From Nocardiopsis sp. MG754419 (GTDB lineage: Bacteria; Actinomycetota; Actinomycetes; Streptosporangiales; Streptosporangiaceae), in NCBI RefSeq assembly GCF_018207095.1, contig NZ_QOCZ01000082.1, positions 1-50,737 of the forward strand: a stretch of 50,737 nucleotides of DNA. The letters run 5' to 3'. Below the pieces are notes generated by a model, which was given only the letters and a program-made list of their open reading frames with translations, was not told the DNA's origin and ran no database searches. Positions 1 through 6,439 of this stretch are shown here, piece by piece (position 1 is the first letter of the stretch; each line of letters opens with the position of its first letter). The position numbers and the translations under genes are program-made.

Positions 1-1
1 G

Positions 2-748
2 TCAGGCCCGGCCCCCGCCCCCGTGACCGGGCCTGACCAGGACGACACCCCGGCGGTTCCGCCTTCCTCCGAGGCCTCACGTGCCGTGGCACCACGGGTC
101 CTGACCGCGCTGACCGCGATCCGCGGGACCCTCGACACCCACGGCGACGAGTTGGGCCGCCTGGACGCGATCGCCGGCGACGGCGACCACGGCATCGGCA
201 TGCGGCGCGGCGCGACCGCGGCGGAGCAGGCGGCCCGGCAGGCGTGCGCACGGGGCGCGGGGGCGGGCACGGTACTCGGCCACGCCGCCGACGCCTGGGC
301 CGACCGTGCCGGCGGCACCTCCGGAGCCCTGTGGGGCGTCCTGCTCCGCGCGATCGCCGACACCTGGGCAGACGTGAACGCCCCGGACCGAGCCCGGGTG
401 CGGGAGGGCGTGAACGAGGCCGACCGCAAGGTCCGTGAACTGGGTGGAGCCCGGGTCGGTGACAAGACCATGGTCGACGCGCTCTCTCCCTTCGCTCAGT
501 CCCTGGACCACAGGGTGCGTGAAGGCGACACGCTTCCGGTGGCCTGGCGCGAGGCGTCGCGCGTCGCACGCGAGAGCGCCGACGCGACGGCCGGGTTCCG
601 TCCACGCCTGGGGCGGGCCCGCAACCACACCGAGGCCGGGCTCGGCACACCCGACGCCGGTGCCGTCTCCTTCGCCCTGATCACCGAAGCCGTGGGCGCG
701 GCCCTGTTCGCCGACCAGACCCGTTCCAGCGATGAGGAGTCATCTTGA
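2..748 (+). CDS. Dihydroxyacetone-kinase-type sugar kinase, DhaL (ADP-binding) domain, 5'-partial
   Basis: The product matches the L subunit/domain of dihydroxyacetone kinases, which binds Mg-ATP and phosphorylates a short ketose held by the K domain. Visible signatures are the Mg-binding segment [10 protein letters not shown], then GGTSGALWG and GDKTMVDAL, all typical of DhaL. The frame is open to the left edge, and the first residues ([11 protein letters not shown]) look like the Pro/Ala linker that joins DhaK to DhaL in single-chain kinases. I therefore read it as the C-terminal part of a longer fused kinase rather than a protein starting at the GTG at 23, which has no ribosome binding site. 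In actinobacteria such fused kinases act on erythrulose (LerK/DerK) as well as dihydroxyacetone. The stop codon overlaps the TTG start of the next gene, so translation is coupled. The substrate is inferred from neighbours only. Confidence 0.85.
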   Translation, partial: SGPAPAPVTGPDQDDTPAVPPSSEASRAVAPRVLTALTAIRGTLDTHGDELGRLDAIAGDGDHGIGMRRGATAAEQAARQACARGAGAGTVLGHAADAWADRAGGTSGALWGVLLRAIADTWADVNAPDRARVREGVNEADRKVRELGGARVGDKTMVDALSPFAQSLDHRVREGDTLPVAWREASRVARESADATAGFRPRLGRARNHTEAGLGTPDAGAVSFALITEAVGAALFADQTRSSDEESS

Positions 749-1224
749 CGAACACACTGCGGATCGTCGTCGGATCCGACGACGCCGGATTCACCTACAA
801 GGAAACGCTCCGGCAGGACCTGGAGAACCACGAGCTGGTGGCGACGGTCACCGACGTCGGGGTGGACGCGCAGGGGCACACCGCCTACCCGACCATCGCG
901 ACCCGGGCGGCGGAGCTGGTCGCGGCCGGCGAGGCCGACCGGGCCCTCCTGATCTGCGGCACCGGACTCGGAGTGGCGATCGCGGCCAACAAGGTCCCCG
1001 GGGTGCGCGCGGCCACCGCCCACGACAGCTTCTCGGTGGAACGCTCGGTCCTGAGTAACAACGCCCAGGTGCTCACTCTGGGCCAACGCGTCGTCGGGAT
1101 CGAACTCGCCCGCAGGCTCTGCCGTGAATGGCTCACCTACCGGTTCGACCCGGAGAGCGCCTCCGCCGAGAAGGTGCGCGTGCTGACCGAGTACGAGGCA
1201 CAGCGTCAGAACCGGACCTCATGA
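745..1224 (+). CDS. RpiB/LacAB-family sugar-phosphate isomerase (EryI/DerI-like)
   Basis: A 159-residue protein of the ribose-5-phosphate isomerase B family. The diagnostic block [14 protein letters not shown] followed by PGVRAA is intact, including the active-site Cys. The N-terminal signature reads GSDDAGF where RpiB usually has GSDHAGF, so one His is Asp. This may signal a substrate other than ribose 5-phosphate. In Brucella and mycobacterial erythritol/threitol pathways, RpiB homologues (EryI, DerI) convert D-erythrulose 4-phosphate to D-erythrose 4-phosphate, which fits a kinase upstream and a TIM-like isomerase downstream. The start is TTG at 745, inside the previous stop codon (TTGA), preceded by GAGGAG. 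The stop overlaps the next ATG. Family call is firm; substrate is inference. Confidence 0.9.
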   Translation: MTNTLRIVVGSDDAGFTYKETLRQDLENHELVATVTDVGVDAQGHTAYPTIATRAAELVAAGEADRALLICGTGLGVAIAANKVPGVRAATAHDSFSVERSVLSNNAQVLTLGQRVVGIELARRLCREWLTYRFDPESASAEKVRVLTEYEAQRQNRTS

Positions 1225-1994
1225 GCCACGACTTCGTCATCGGCGTCAGCCTCAAGATGTACTTCTCCCACGCGCGCACCCTGGAGTGGTGCCGCCGGGT
1301 CGGTGCTCTGGCGGCCGCGCATCCGGCGATCCGCACCGGTGCGACCGAACTCGTCGCCCTCCCCACCTTCCCCGCACTCGTACCGAGTCGTCCCCTCCTG
1401 GGGCCGTCGATCGCCCTCGGCGCACAGGACGTGGCGGCCACCGACGCAGGCCCCCACACGGGCGAGGTCGGCGGCGGTGAGCTGGCCGAGGTCGGCTGTA
1501 CCTTCGCCGAGATCGGGCACGCCGAACGGCGCCGGATGGGCGAGACCGACGCCATCGTGGGGGAGAAGGTCTCCTCAGCCCTGCGCCACGGCCTGGTCCC
1601 GCTGGTGTGCGTCGGTGAGGCCGAACGCGCCGACCCCCGGACCGCGGCGACCGTGGTCGCCGACGAACTGCGACGGGTCCTGGCCCCCTCCCGGGCGCGC
1701 GGGCAGATCGGCCGTGTCGTCGTCGCCTACGAACCGCACTGGGCCATCGGGCGCAGCGAAGCCGCCCCCACCGAGCACATCTCCACGGTGTGCCGGCACC
1801 TGAGGAGCACCCTCACCGAGGACGGCCACCCGCCGGAGAGCAGGGTGCTGTACGGCGGCAGCGCCGGACCGGGACTGCTCACCGAACTCGGCGACGCGGT
1901 CCAGGGCCTCTTCCTGGGCCGGTTCGCCCACGATCCCGACGCCCTCACCCGCGTCCTCGACGAAACCCTGGCTCTGAAGGAGGGGTCCTCGTGA
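1221..1994 (+). CDS. Triosephosphate-isomerase-like tetrulose-phosphate isomerase (LerI/EryH-like)
   Basis: A 257-residue TIM-family protein. The catalytic set can be followed: Lys in GVSLKMYF, His in IGHAERR, and Glu in AYEPHWAIG, plus the phosphate-binding YGGSAGP near the C-terminus. Position in a catabolic operon beside an RpiB-like isomerase and a DhaL kinase, and the KMY rather than WKMN motif, suggest a specialised homologue such as L-erythrulose-1-phosphate isomerase (LerI/EryH) rather than the glycolytic TpiA. The start is the ATG at 1221, overlapping the previous stop as ATGA; a longer upstream frame exists but lies inside the RpiB gene. The stop overlaps the next GTG start. Exact substrate is not readable from sequence. 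Confidence 0.88.
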   Translation: MSHDFVIGVSLKMYFSHARTLEWCRRVGALAAAHPAIRTGATELVALPTFPALVPSRPLLGPSIALGAQDVAATDAGPHTGEVGGGELAEVGCTFAEIGHAERRRMGETDAIVGEKVSSALRHGLVPLVCVGEAERADPRTAATVVADELRRVLAPSRARGQIGRVVVAYEPHWAIGRSEAAPTEHISTVCRHLRSTLTEDGHPPESRVLYGGSAGPGLLTELGDAVQGLFLGRFAHDPDALTRVLDETLALKEGSS

Positions 1995-2785
1995 TCGGTC
2001 TGAGCACCTACGCCTACTTCTGGCAGTGGTCGGAGCGCAACCCCGAGCCTCTGTCCCTGACCGACATGCTCCACGACACGGCGTCCCTGGGGGCGGACGT
2101 CTTCCAGATCTGCGACTACCCCCCGCTGGAGGCCATGGACGAGGGCGAATTCGCCCGGATCCGCGCGACCGCCCGCGACCTCGGCCTGATCCTCGAAGTC
2201 GGCACCCGCGGTGTCGCCCCCGACCACCTGCGCCGATTCCTGGACATCGCCGCGCACCTGGGCGCGACCTTCGTCCGGTCGATGATCACCCCGCAGGACC
2301 TGCACTCCGAGGCAGGCGTACCGGCGATGCTCACCGACGTCCTCCCCGAGTACGCGGAGAGGGGCGTCGAGCTGGGGCTGGAGACCTACGAGCAGCTGTC
2401 CACCCGCGCCCTGGTGGACATCGTCGAAAGCGTCGACGACCCCGCGCTCGGCATCGTCCTGGATCCCGCCAACTGCGTCGCCCGGCTGGAGCACCCCTCC
2501 GACGTCGTGGAGATGACCGCGCCCCACGTGAACAACCTGCACGTCAAGGACTTCGTCTTCGGCCGAAGCGAAGGGTGGGTCGGATTCACCCTCACGGGTT
2601 GCCCCCTCGGCGAAGGACTCCTGGACCACGACCTCGTCCTCGACCGGGTCCGCCCGGAGCGACGCGGCATCAACCAGGTCATCGAGCACTGGCTTCCCTG
2701 GGCCGGTGACGCCACCGAGACCACACGTATCGAACGTCAATGGACACGCCACAACCTCGACCGACTGAGGAGCACGAACTCATGA
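1991..2785 (+). CDS. Sugar phosphate isomerase/epimerase, xylose-isomerase-like TIM barrel
   Basis: A 264-residue protein of the AP-endonuclease-2/xylose-isomerase TIM-barrel superfamily, whose members isomerise or epimerise sugars and sugar phosphates using a metal ion. Visible elements are the first strand GLSTYAYFW, FQICDYPPLEAM, the metal-ligand-type GLETYEQ (Glu), GIVLDPANC (Asp, Asn) and NNLHVKDFVF (His, Lys, Asp), followed by CPLGEG. EryC of the Brucella erythritol pathway and OtnI-like isomerases are relatives with similar neighbours. The start is the GTG at 1991 overlapping the previous TGA; it is preceded by a GGAGGGG run. The end overlaps the ATG of the next gene. The reaction is not assignable with confidence. 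Confidence 0.82.
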   Translation: MIGLSTYAYFWQWSERNPEPLSLTDMLHDTASLGADVFQICDYPPLEAMDEGEFARIRATARDLGLILEVGTRGVAPDHLRRFLDIAAHLGATFVRSMITPQDLHSEAGVPAMLTDVLPEYAERGVELGLETYEQLSTRALVDIVESVDDPALGIVLDPANCVARLEHPSDVVEMTAPHVNNLHVKDFVFGRSEGWVGFTLTGCPLGEGLLDHDLVLDRVRPERRGINQVIEHWLPWAGDATETTRIERQWTRHNLDRLRSTNS

Positions 2786-3639
2786 GCATCGACACCCTGA
2801 CCATCGCCGTCGTCGGCGCCGGCGGCAAGATGGGCCAACGCGTCTCCAACAACCTCAAGCGCACCGACGCGACCGTCCGGTACGCGGAGAACTCCCCGGC
2901 CGGCCGGGAGCGCGTCGAGGGCCTGGGGCTGGAGGTCACCCCCACCGCGGAGGCCGTCACCGGCGCCGACGTCGTGATCCTCGCCGTCCCCGACATCGTC
3001 CTCGGCGCGGTGAGCGAGGAGGTCGTGCCCCTGCTCGACCACGGGTCCATCGTGGTGACCCTCGACCCGGCCGCCGCCTACGCCGGACTCCTGCACCAAA
3101 GGGAAGGGATCGAGTACGTGTGCGCGCATCCGGCGCACCCGTCGATCTTCCTGCAGCGCACCACCAAGGAGGAGTACGCCGACACCTTCGGTGGCGTCGC
3201 GGCCCCCCAGCACGCGGTGGCGGCGGTGGAGTCGGGCAAGGAGGACGTCCGCGCCATCGCCGAAACGGTCATCCGCACCATGTACGCGCCCGTGATCGAC
3301 GTGCACTGGGTGAGCGTCAAGCAGCTCGCGATCCTCGAACCGACCCTGGTCGAGACGATCGCCTGCATGATCGGAGAACTCCTCCACGAGGCACTGGAGG
3401 AGACCGTCAACACCGCCGGTGTTCCCCGCGCCGCGGCCGAGGCCCTGTTCCACGGCCACATCCAGGTCGCCCTGGTGAACGCCCTGCGGGGGGACCACCC
3501 GTTCTCCGACGCGTGCCACATCGCCATGGGCCACGGTCGCGAACTCATCGTCAAGGACGACTGGAAGCGGGTCTTCGACGACGCGGTCCTCGACGAGACG
3601 ATCACCAAGATGCTGAAGATCGACGCGATCAAGCGCTGA
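2782..3639 (+). CDS. NAD-dependent oxidoreductase, phosphogluconate-dehydrogenase-like (apionate-oxidoisomerase-like)
   Basis: A 285-residue dehydrogenase. The N-terminus holds a Rossmann dinucleotide site, VVGAGGKMGQRV (GxGxxG), followed by ADVVILAVPD. The C-terminal half is helical and resembles the putative C-terminal domain of phosphogluconate-dehydrogenase-like enzymes, with HPAHPSIF and the ACHIAMGHGRE segment. This architecture is that of D-apionate oxidoisomerase (ApnO) and related acid-sugar enzymes, which oxidise and rearrange a branched or linear sugar acid. I recognise the family better than the substrate. The start is the ATG at 2782 overlapping the preceding stop (ATGA). A 166-nt gap with a 7-bp hairpin (3657-3676) separates it from the permease gene. 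Confidence 0.78.
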   Translation: MSIDTLTIAVVGAGGKMGQRVSNNLKRTDATVRYAENSPAGRERVEGLGLEVTPTAEAVTGADVVILAVPDIVLGAVSEEVVPLLDHGSIVVTLDPAAAYAGLLHQREGIEYVCAHPAHPSIFLQRTTKEEYADTFGGVAAPQHAVAAVESGKEDVRAIAETVIRTMYAPVIDVHWVSVKQLAILEPTLVETIACMIGELLHEALEETVNTAGVPRAAAEALFHGHIQVALVNALRGDHPFSDACHIAMGHGRELIVKDDWKRVFDDAVLDETITKMLKIDAIKR

Positions 3640-3656
3640 TCGGCACACGCGCGGTC

Positions 3657-3676
3657 GGGCACATCCGGGTGTGCCC
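3657..3676 (+). terminator. Short intergenic hairpin between oxidoreductase and permease genes
   Basis: GGGCACA and TGTGCCC form a 7-bp stem around a six-base loop, 18 bases after the oxidoreductase stop. There is no T-run. It could partly terminate or stabilise the upstream message and so set a lower level of permease expression. Confidence 0.35.
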
Positions 3677-3805
3677 GCGCCCGCCGCCGGACTCCGCGCC
3701 CGCTCTCCTCAGCGGACGCATGATCCCCACGCGTTTCGGTGGCGATCACCCTGAACTCCCCTCGGCACATCGCTCTGTTCGCGAACGGGCGGTAAGGAAC
3801 TCCCC

Positions 3806-5239
3806 ATGAACGCACCCGTTCTCCTCGGCATCGCCGTGGCCTCGATCGCGGTATTGCTGATCCTGGTCATGAAATTCAAGCTGCCGGCCTTCATCGCACT
3901 GCTGCTCGTGGCCGTCGGCACGGCGCTCGCGAGTGGGATCCCCTTCGATGAGGTGATACCCACCGTGATCGAGGGCATGGGCGGGACCCTCGGCAGTGTG
4001 GCGCTTCTGGTCGGCCTCGGAGCCATGCTGGGCGCCATCATCGAGAAGACCGGTGGGGCCGAGGTGCTCGCCGCGAAGTTCACACGCGCGCTCGGTAAGG
4101 AACGGGTGGGCCCGGCACTGTTGATCGCCTCGGCGATCTTCGCCATCCCGATCTTCTTCGACGTCGGGTTCATCATCCTGCTGCCGATCATGTTCAGCTT
4201 CGCCAAGGTGGCGGGACACCGATCGCCGGTCTTCGTCGGCGTTCCCATCGCGGGGCTCATGGTCTACATCCACAACACGGTCCCGCCCCACCCGGGGGTG
4301 ACCGGGAGCAGCACGCTCCTGGGAGCGGACATCGGCCTGGTGACCATCGTCGGTGTCCTGCTGATCGTCCCGATCGGGTTCCTCGCGCACTACGGCGGGA
4401 AGCTCATCACCTCCCACTGGGAGTTCCCGATCGACCGGGACGTCCGGGAACGGTTCGACGGGACCGTCGACCGCGACGAGGGCGCACCGGCGTCCTCCGC
4501 TCCCGCGGACGGTTCCGGCGGGGGGACCGACACCACCGTCGCACCCCCACTCAGGGTCAGGACCGAACCGGGAGCGGGCACCGTCGCCCTGATGATCCTG
4601 CTGCCGATCATGATGATCGCCACCGGGACCGTCGGGGACCTCCTCCTCACGGAGGGGTCCACCACCGCGAGGGTGGTCTCCCTGATCGGACAGCCCGCGT
4701 TCGCCCTGATGGTCGTCGTGTCCCTCTCCCTCTACCTGCTCGGGAAGCGGCACGGGTGGGGCATGGAGGAGATGGGCGACATCATGAACGCCTCCCTCGC
4801 CCCGGCCGCGATCGTGGTGTTCGTGACCGGAGCAGGTGGCGTCTTCGCCCAGGTCCTCACCGAGAGCGGGATCGGCGAGACCATCTCCGGGCTCCTGCTG
4901 CGGACGGGCGTCCCCATCGTCCTCATGGCCTTCCTCCTCGCGACGATCTTCAAGGTCGCGCAGGGTTCGGGCACGGTGGCGACCCTGGCGGCCGCCGGAC
5001 TCCTGCAGTCCACCATCGCCCAGGGAGACTTCTCCTCCCTGCAGGTCACGCTGATCGTCCTGGCCATCGGGTGCGGTTCCACCGCGTTGTCGCACATCAA
5101 CGACTCGGGCTTCTGGATCGCCAGCAAGTTCCTCGGCCTCTCGGTGGCCGACGGACTGCGGACGTGGACACTCCTCACCACCGTGATCGGCTGGGTCGGC
5201 ATGGCCATCATCGGGGGGCTCTGGGTGGTCGCCACCTGA
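3806..5239 (+). CDS. GntP-family permease (gluconate/acid-sugar:H+ symporter)
   Basis: A 477-residue polytopic membrane protein of the GntP family, which imports gluconate and related hydroxy-acids with protons. Characteristic segments include GLGAMLGAIIEKTGGAEVLA near residues 70-90, FDVGFIILLPI, VPPHPGVTG, and near the C-terminus a VAQGSGTVATLAAAG block and a GCGSTALSHINDSGFW block, both hallmarks of GntT/GntP/DsdX. About a dozen hydrophobic segments are visible, with a long hydrophilic loop around residues 205-250. The start at 3806 is preceded by AAGGA. Its place after five catabolic genes implies that the pathway substrate is an imported sugar acid or small polyol-derived acid. A strong terminator follows. 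Confidence 0.9.
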   Translation: MNAPVLLGIAVASIAVLLILVMKFKLPAFIALLLVAVGTALASGIPFDEVIPTVIEGMGGTLGSVALLVGLGAMLGAIIEKTGGAEVLAAKFTRALGKERVGPALLIASAIFAIPIFFDVGFIILLPIMFSFAKVAGHRSPVFVGVPIAGLMVYIHNTVPPHPGVTGSSTLLGADIGLVTIVGVLLIVPIGFLAHYGGKLITSHWEFPIDRDVRERFDGTVDRDEGAPASSAPADGSGGGTDTTVAPPLRVRTEPGAGTVALMILLPIMMIATGTVGDLLLTEGSTTARVVSLIGQPAFALMVVVSLSLYLLGKRHGWGMEEMGDIMNASLAPAAIVVFVTGAGGVFAQVLTESGIGETISGLLLRTGVPIVLMAFLLATIFKVAQGSGTVATLAAAGLLQSTIAQGDFSSLQVTLIVLAIGCGSTALSHINDSGFWIASKFLGLSVADGLRTWTLLTTVIGWVGMAIIGGLWVVAT

Positions 5240-5250
5240 CCCGAACGGAC

Positions 5251-5295
5251 GCCCGGACCCCGAACACCGTCAAAGGAGCGGTGCGGGGTCCGGGC
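5251..5295 (+). terminator. Terminator hairpin after the permease gene
   Basis: GCCCGGACCCCG (5251-5262) pairs perfectly with CGGGGTCCGGGC (5284-5295), and an inner CACCG/CGGTG stem extends it. It begins 11 bases after the permease stop codon. There is no T-tract, as is common for actinobacterial terminators. Confidence 0.75.
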
Positions 5296-5374
5296 CCGGG
5301 CGAGGCGACCGACGAAGGTCCGCGGTGAGCACACGGGCCGTGGCGAATCCGCCCGTGGCCGGTAGATGAGCGGT

Positions 5375-5386
5375 TACCCTGCCCGG
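5375..5386 (+). promoter_or_regulatory. Candidate -10 element for a leaderless transcript
   Basis: TACCCT (5375-5380) lies six bases before a GTG (5387), the arrangement seen for leaderless genes in actinobacteria, where the TANNNT -10 box ends about six or seven bases before the start codon. No ribosome binding site precedes either the GTG or the upstream ATG at 5366. No clear -35 box is seen. Confidence 0.45.
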
Positions 5387-5758
5387 GTGAGGACCCCCGA
5401 CGCCTCGGACACGCCCGGGGCCCACGAACCGTCCACCATCGCCGACCTGCTCGCATCGGCCGTCAGCCGCTTGCGGGCCATCAACGCCCTGTGCTCACCG
5501 GAGGTGGAGCGGGCGGTACGGGCGGTGCCGCGCCACACGTTCGCCCCCGAGTTCGACCTGGACGAGGTCTACGCCCCTGACAAGGTGCTGACCACCCGCC
5601 ATGACGCGGACGGCACCACCACCAGCTCGGTCTCGGCGATGTGGGTGCAGACCCTCATGCTGGAACGCGCCCGCCTGGCCCCCGGCCTGCGGGTGCTGGC
5701 GATGCCGCGTTCCAGGATCGTCACTCCTTTCTCGGCCACCGTGGTCTCGGGGGCGTAA
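5387..5758 (+). pseudogene. Truncated FxLD-type (isoaspartate-O-methyltransferase-like) methyltransferase
   Basis: The first ~105 codons match the N-terminus of SAM-dependent methyltransferases of the FxLD lanthipeptide type, which are related to protein-L-isoaspartate O-methyltransferase. RAVPRHTFAPEF, TTRHDADG, then SSVSAMWVQTLMLERA and APGLRVL lead straight to where motif I (EIGxGxG) should begin. At about 5697 the similarity stops, and the remaining codons are antisense to a toxin gene fragment. The catalytic SAM-binding core is therefore missing, and the product is presumably non-functional. I chose GTG 5387 because of the leaderless promoter arrangement; ATG 5366 is the alternative start. 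Confidence 0.7.
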
Positions 5759-5850
5759 CCGAGCATCTCGATCTCGCCCCCGAGGATGCGGGGTACTCTG
5801 ACCGGCTTCGGCGACGGGACGATCGGGTCTCCGGTCCAGGGGATCAACGG
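5695..5850 (-). pseudogene. Fragment of AbiEii/AbiGii-type nucleotidyltransferase toxin
   Basis: On the minus strand, about 47 codons read TGDPIVPSPKPVRVPRILGG, then a GYAPETTVAEKGVTILERG stretch, ending GIAS. This matches the core of AbiEii-like toxins (type IV toxin-antitoxin systems), where GDPI.P, a GYP..TV.AEK segment and a QRG..STRWRD stretch are conserved. Upstream residues in the same frame are not recognisable, and the downstream half, including RWRDF, is absent because the fragment abuts the methyltransferase fragment at about 5697. No antitoxin gene is seen. It is a relic. Confidence 0.65.
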
Positions 5851-6101
5851 ACCCGCTCGGATGCTCGTGGAGAAGGGGCGGGTGGAGGTTCTCGACCATC
5901 TTTCCACAGGCCAGGACGGGTGTCCGGTCGATCCGCAAGTGCCTACTGGTGGCGGGTATGGGCCGTATCAGGGCGGGTCCGGGGCGGGGGTGCACGGACG
6001 TGCACCCTCACCACATCGGTGAGTGACGGGATGGGTGGTGCGCACTCACCGGCCCGGGTTTCCGGCCCTGTGCACCCTCTGGTGCACCCCCGGCAACGCA
6101 A

Positions 6102-6141
6102 AAGCCCCTGACCTTGCGACGTTGTCGCTGGTCAGGGGCTT
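6102..6141 (-). terminator. Intrinsic terminator downstream of the tRNA remnant (minus strand)
   Basis: AAGCCCCTGACC (6102-6113) pairs with GGTCAGGGGCTT (6130-6141), with an inner GCGAC/GTCGC stem. Read on the minus strand, the hairpin ends in a TTTT tract and lies 8 bases beyond the CCA of the tRNA fragment, as expected for a tRNA gene terminator. Confidence 0.75.
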
Positions 6142-6148
6142 GAGTCTC

Positions 6149-6172
6149 TGGGGTGAGCGACGGGACTTGAAC
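6149..6172 (-). tRNA. 3'-terminal tRNA fragment (CCA, acceptor strand and T-loop), attachment-site-like
   Basis: On the minus strand the sequence reads G, TTCAAGT (T-loop), CCCGT (T-stem 3' half), CGCTCAC (acceptor 3' half), C (discriminator) and CCA. The 5' half of the T-stem does not pair (ACGGG expected, not present), and no tRNA body precedes it, so this is only the last 24 bases of a tRNA. C73 with a GTGAGCG acceptor would fit tRNA-His, but this is not certain. Such 3' ends are what tRNA-targeting integrases leave as att sites. Confidence 0.65.
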
Positions 6173-6401
6173 GCTGATGGGGGAGTGGTGTGACCTGCGG
6201 TGATGCGAGAATCCGCAGGCCAAAGGGGAGGTGGTCGCCCGGTCGTGGCGGGTAGCCCCGCGTTCCACCGGGCGCCGTGCACCCTCCGGATGCACCACGG
6301 CCCAGGCCCGCCTGGTGCGGCCTCACAGGTGCTCCGCACCGAGCGGGTACGCGCTGATTCGGCTCCTCCAGCTGAATCGTGTGAGGAACAACGTCCCCGG
6401 G

Positions 6402-6439
6402 CTCCGCCCGGCCCGCCGCGTGGCGGGCCGGGCGCGGAG
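6402..6439 (-). terminator. GC-rich terminator hairpin abutting the minus-strand AAA+ gene
   Basis: A CGGCCCGCC arm (6409-6417) pairs with GGCGGGCCG (6422-6430) around a GCGT loop, and flanking CTCCG/CGGAG extends the stem. It begins immediately after the stop codon at 6440 on the minus strand. Confidence 0.65.

Larger units (their letters stand above)
5990..6295. repeat. Three scattered near-palindromic GTGCAC repeats
   Basis: Pairs of GTGCAC-like halves occur at 5990-6007, 6070-6087 and 6277-6295; the last two share GTGCACCCTC followed by GG(A)TGCAC. They lie in the gene-free scar around the tRNA fragment. They may be remnants of recombination or operator sites of a lost element; nothing more can be said. 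Confidence 0.4.

Noticed and set aside
6008..6339. Minus-strand small ORFs across the tRNA fragment as an integrase remnant
   Set aside because: Translations show no tyrosine or serine recombinase motif; the frame simply reads through the tRNA end.
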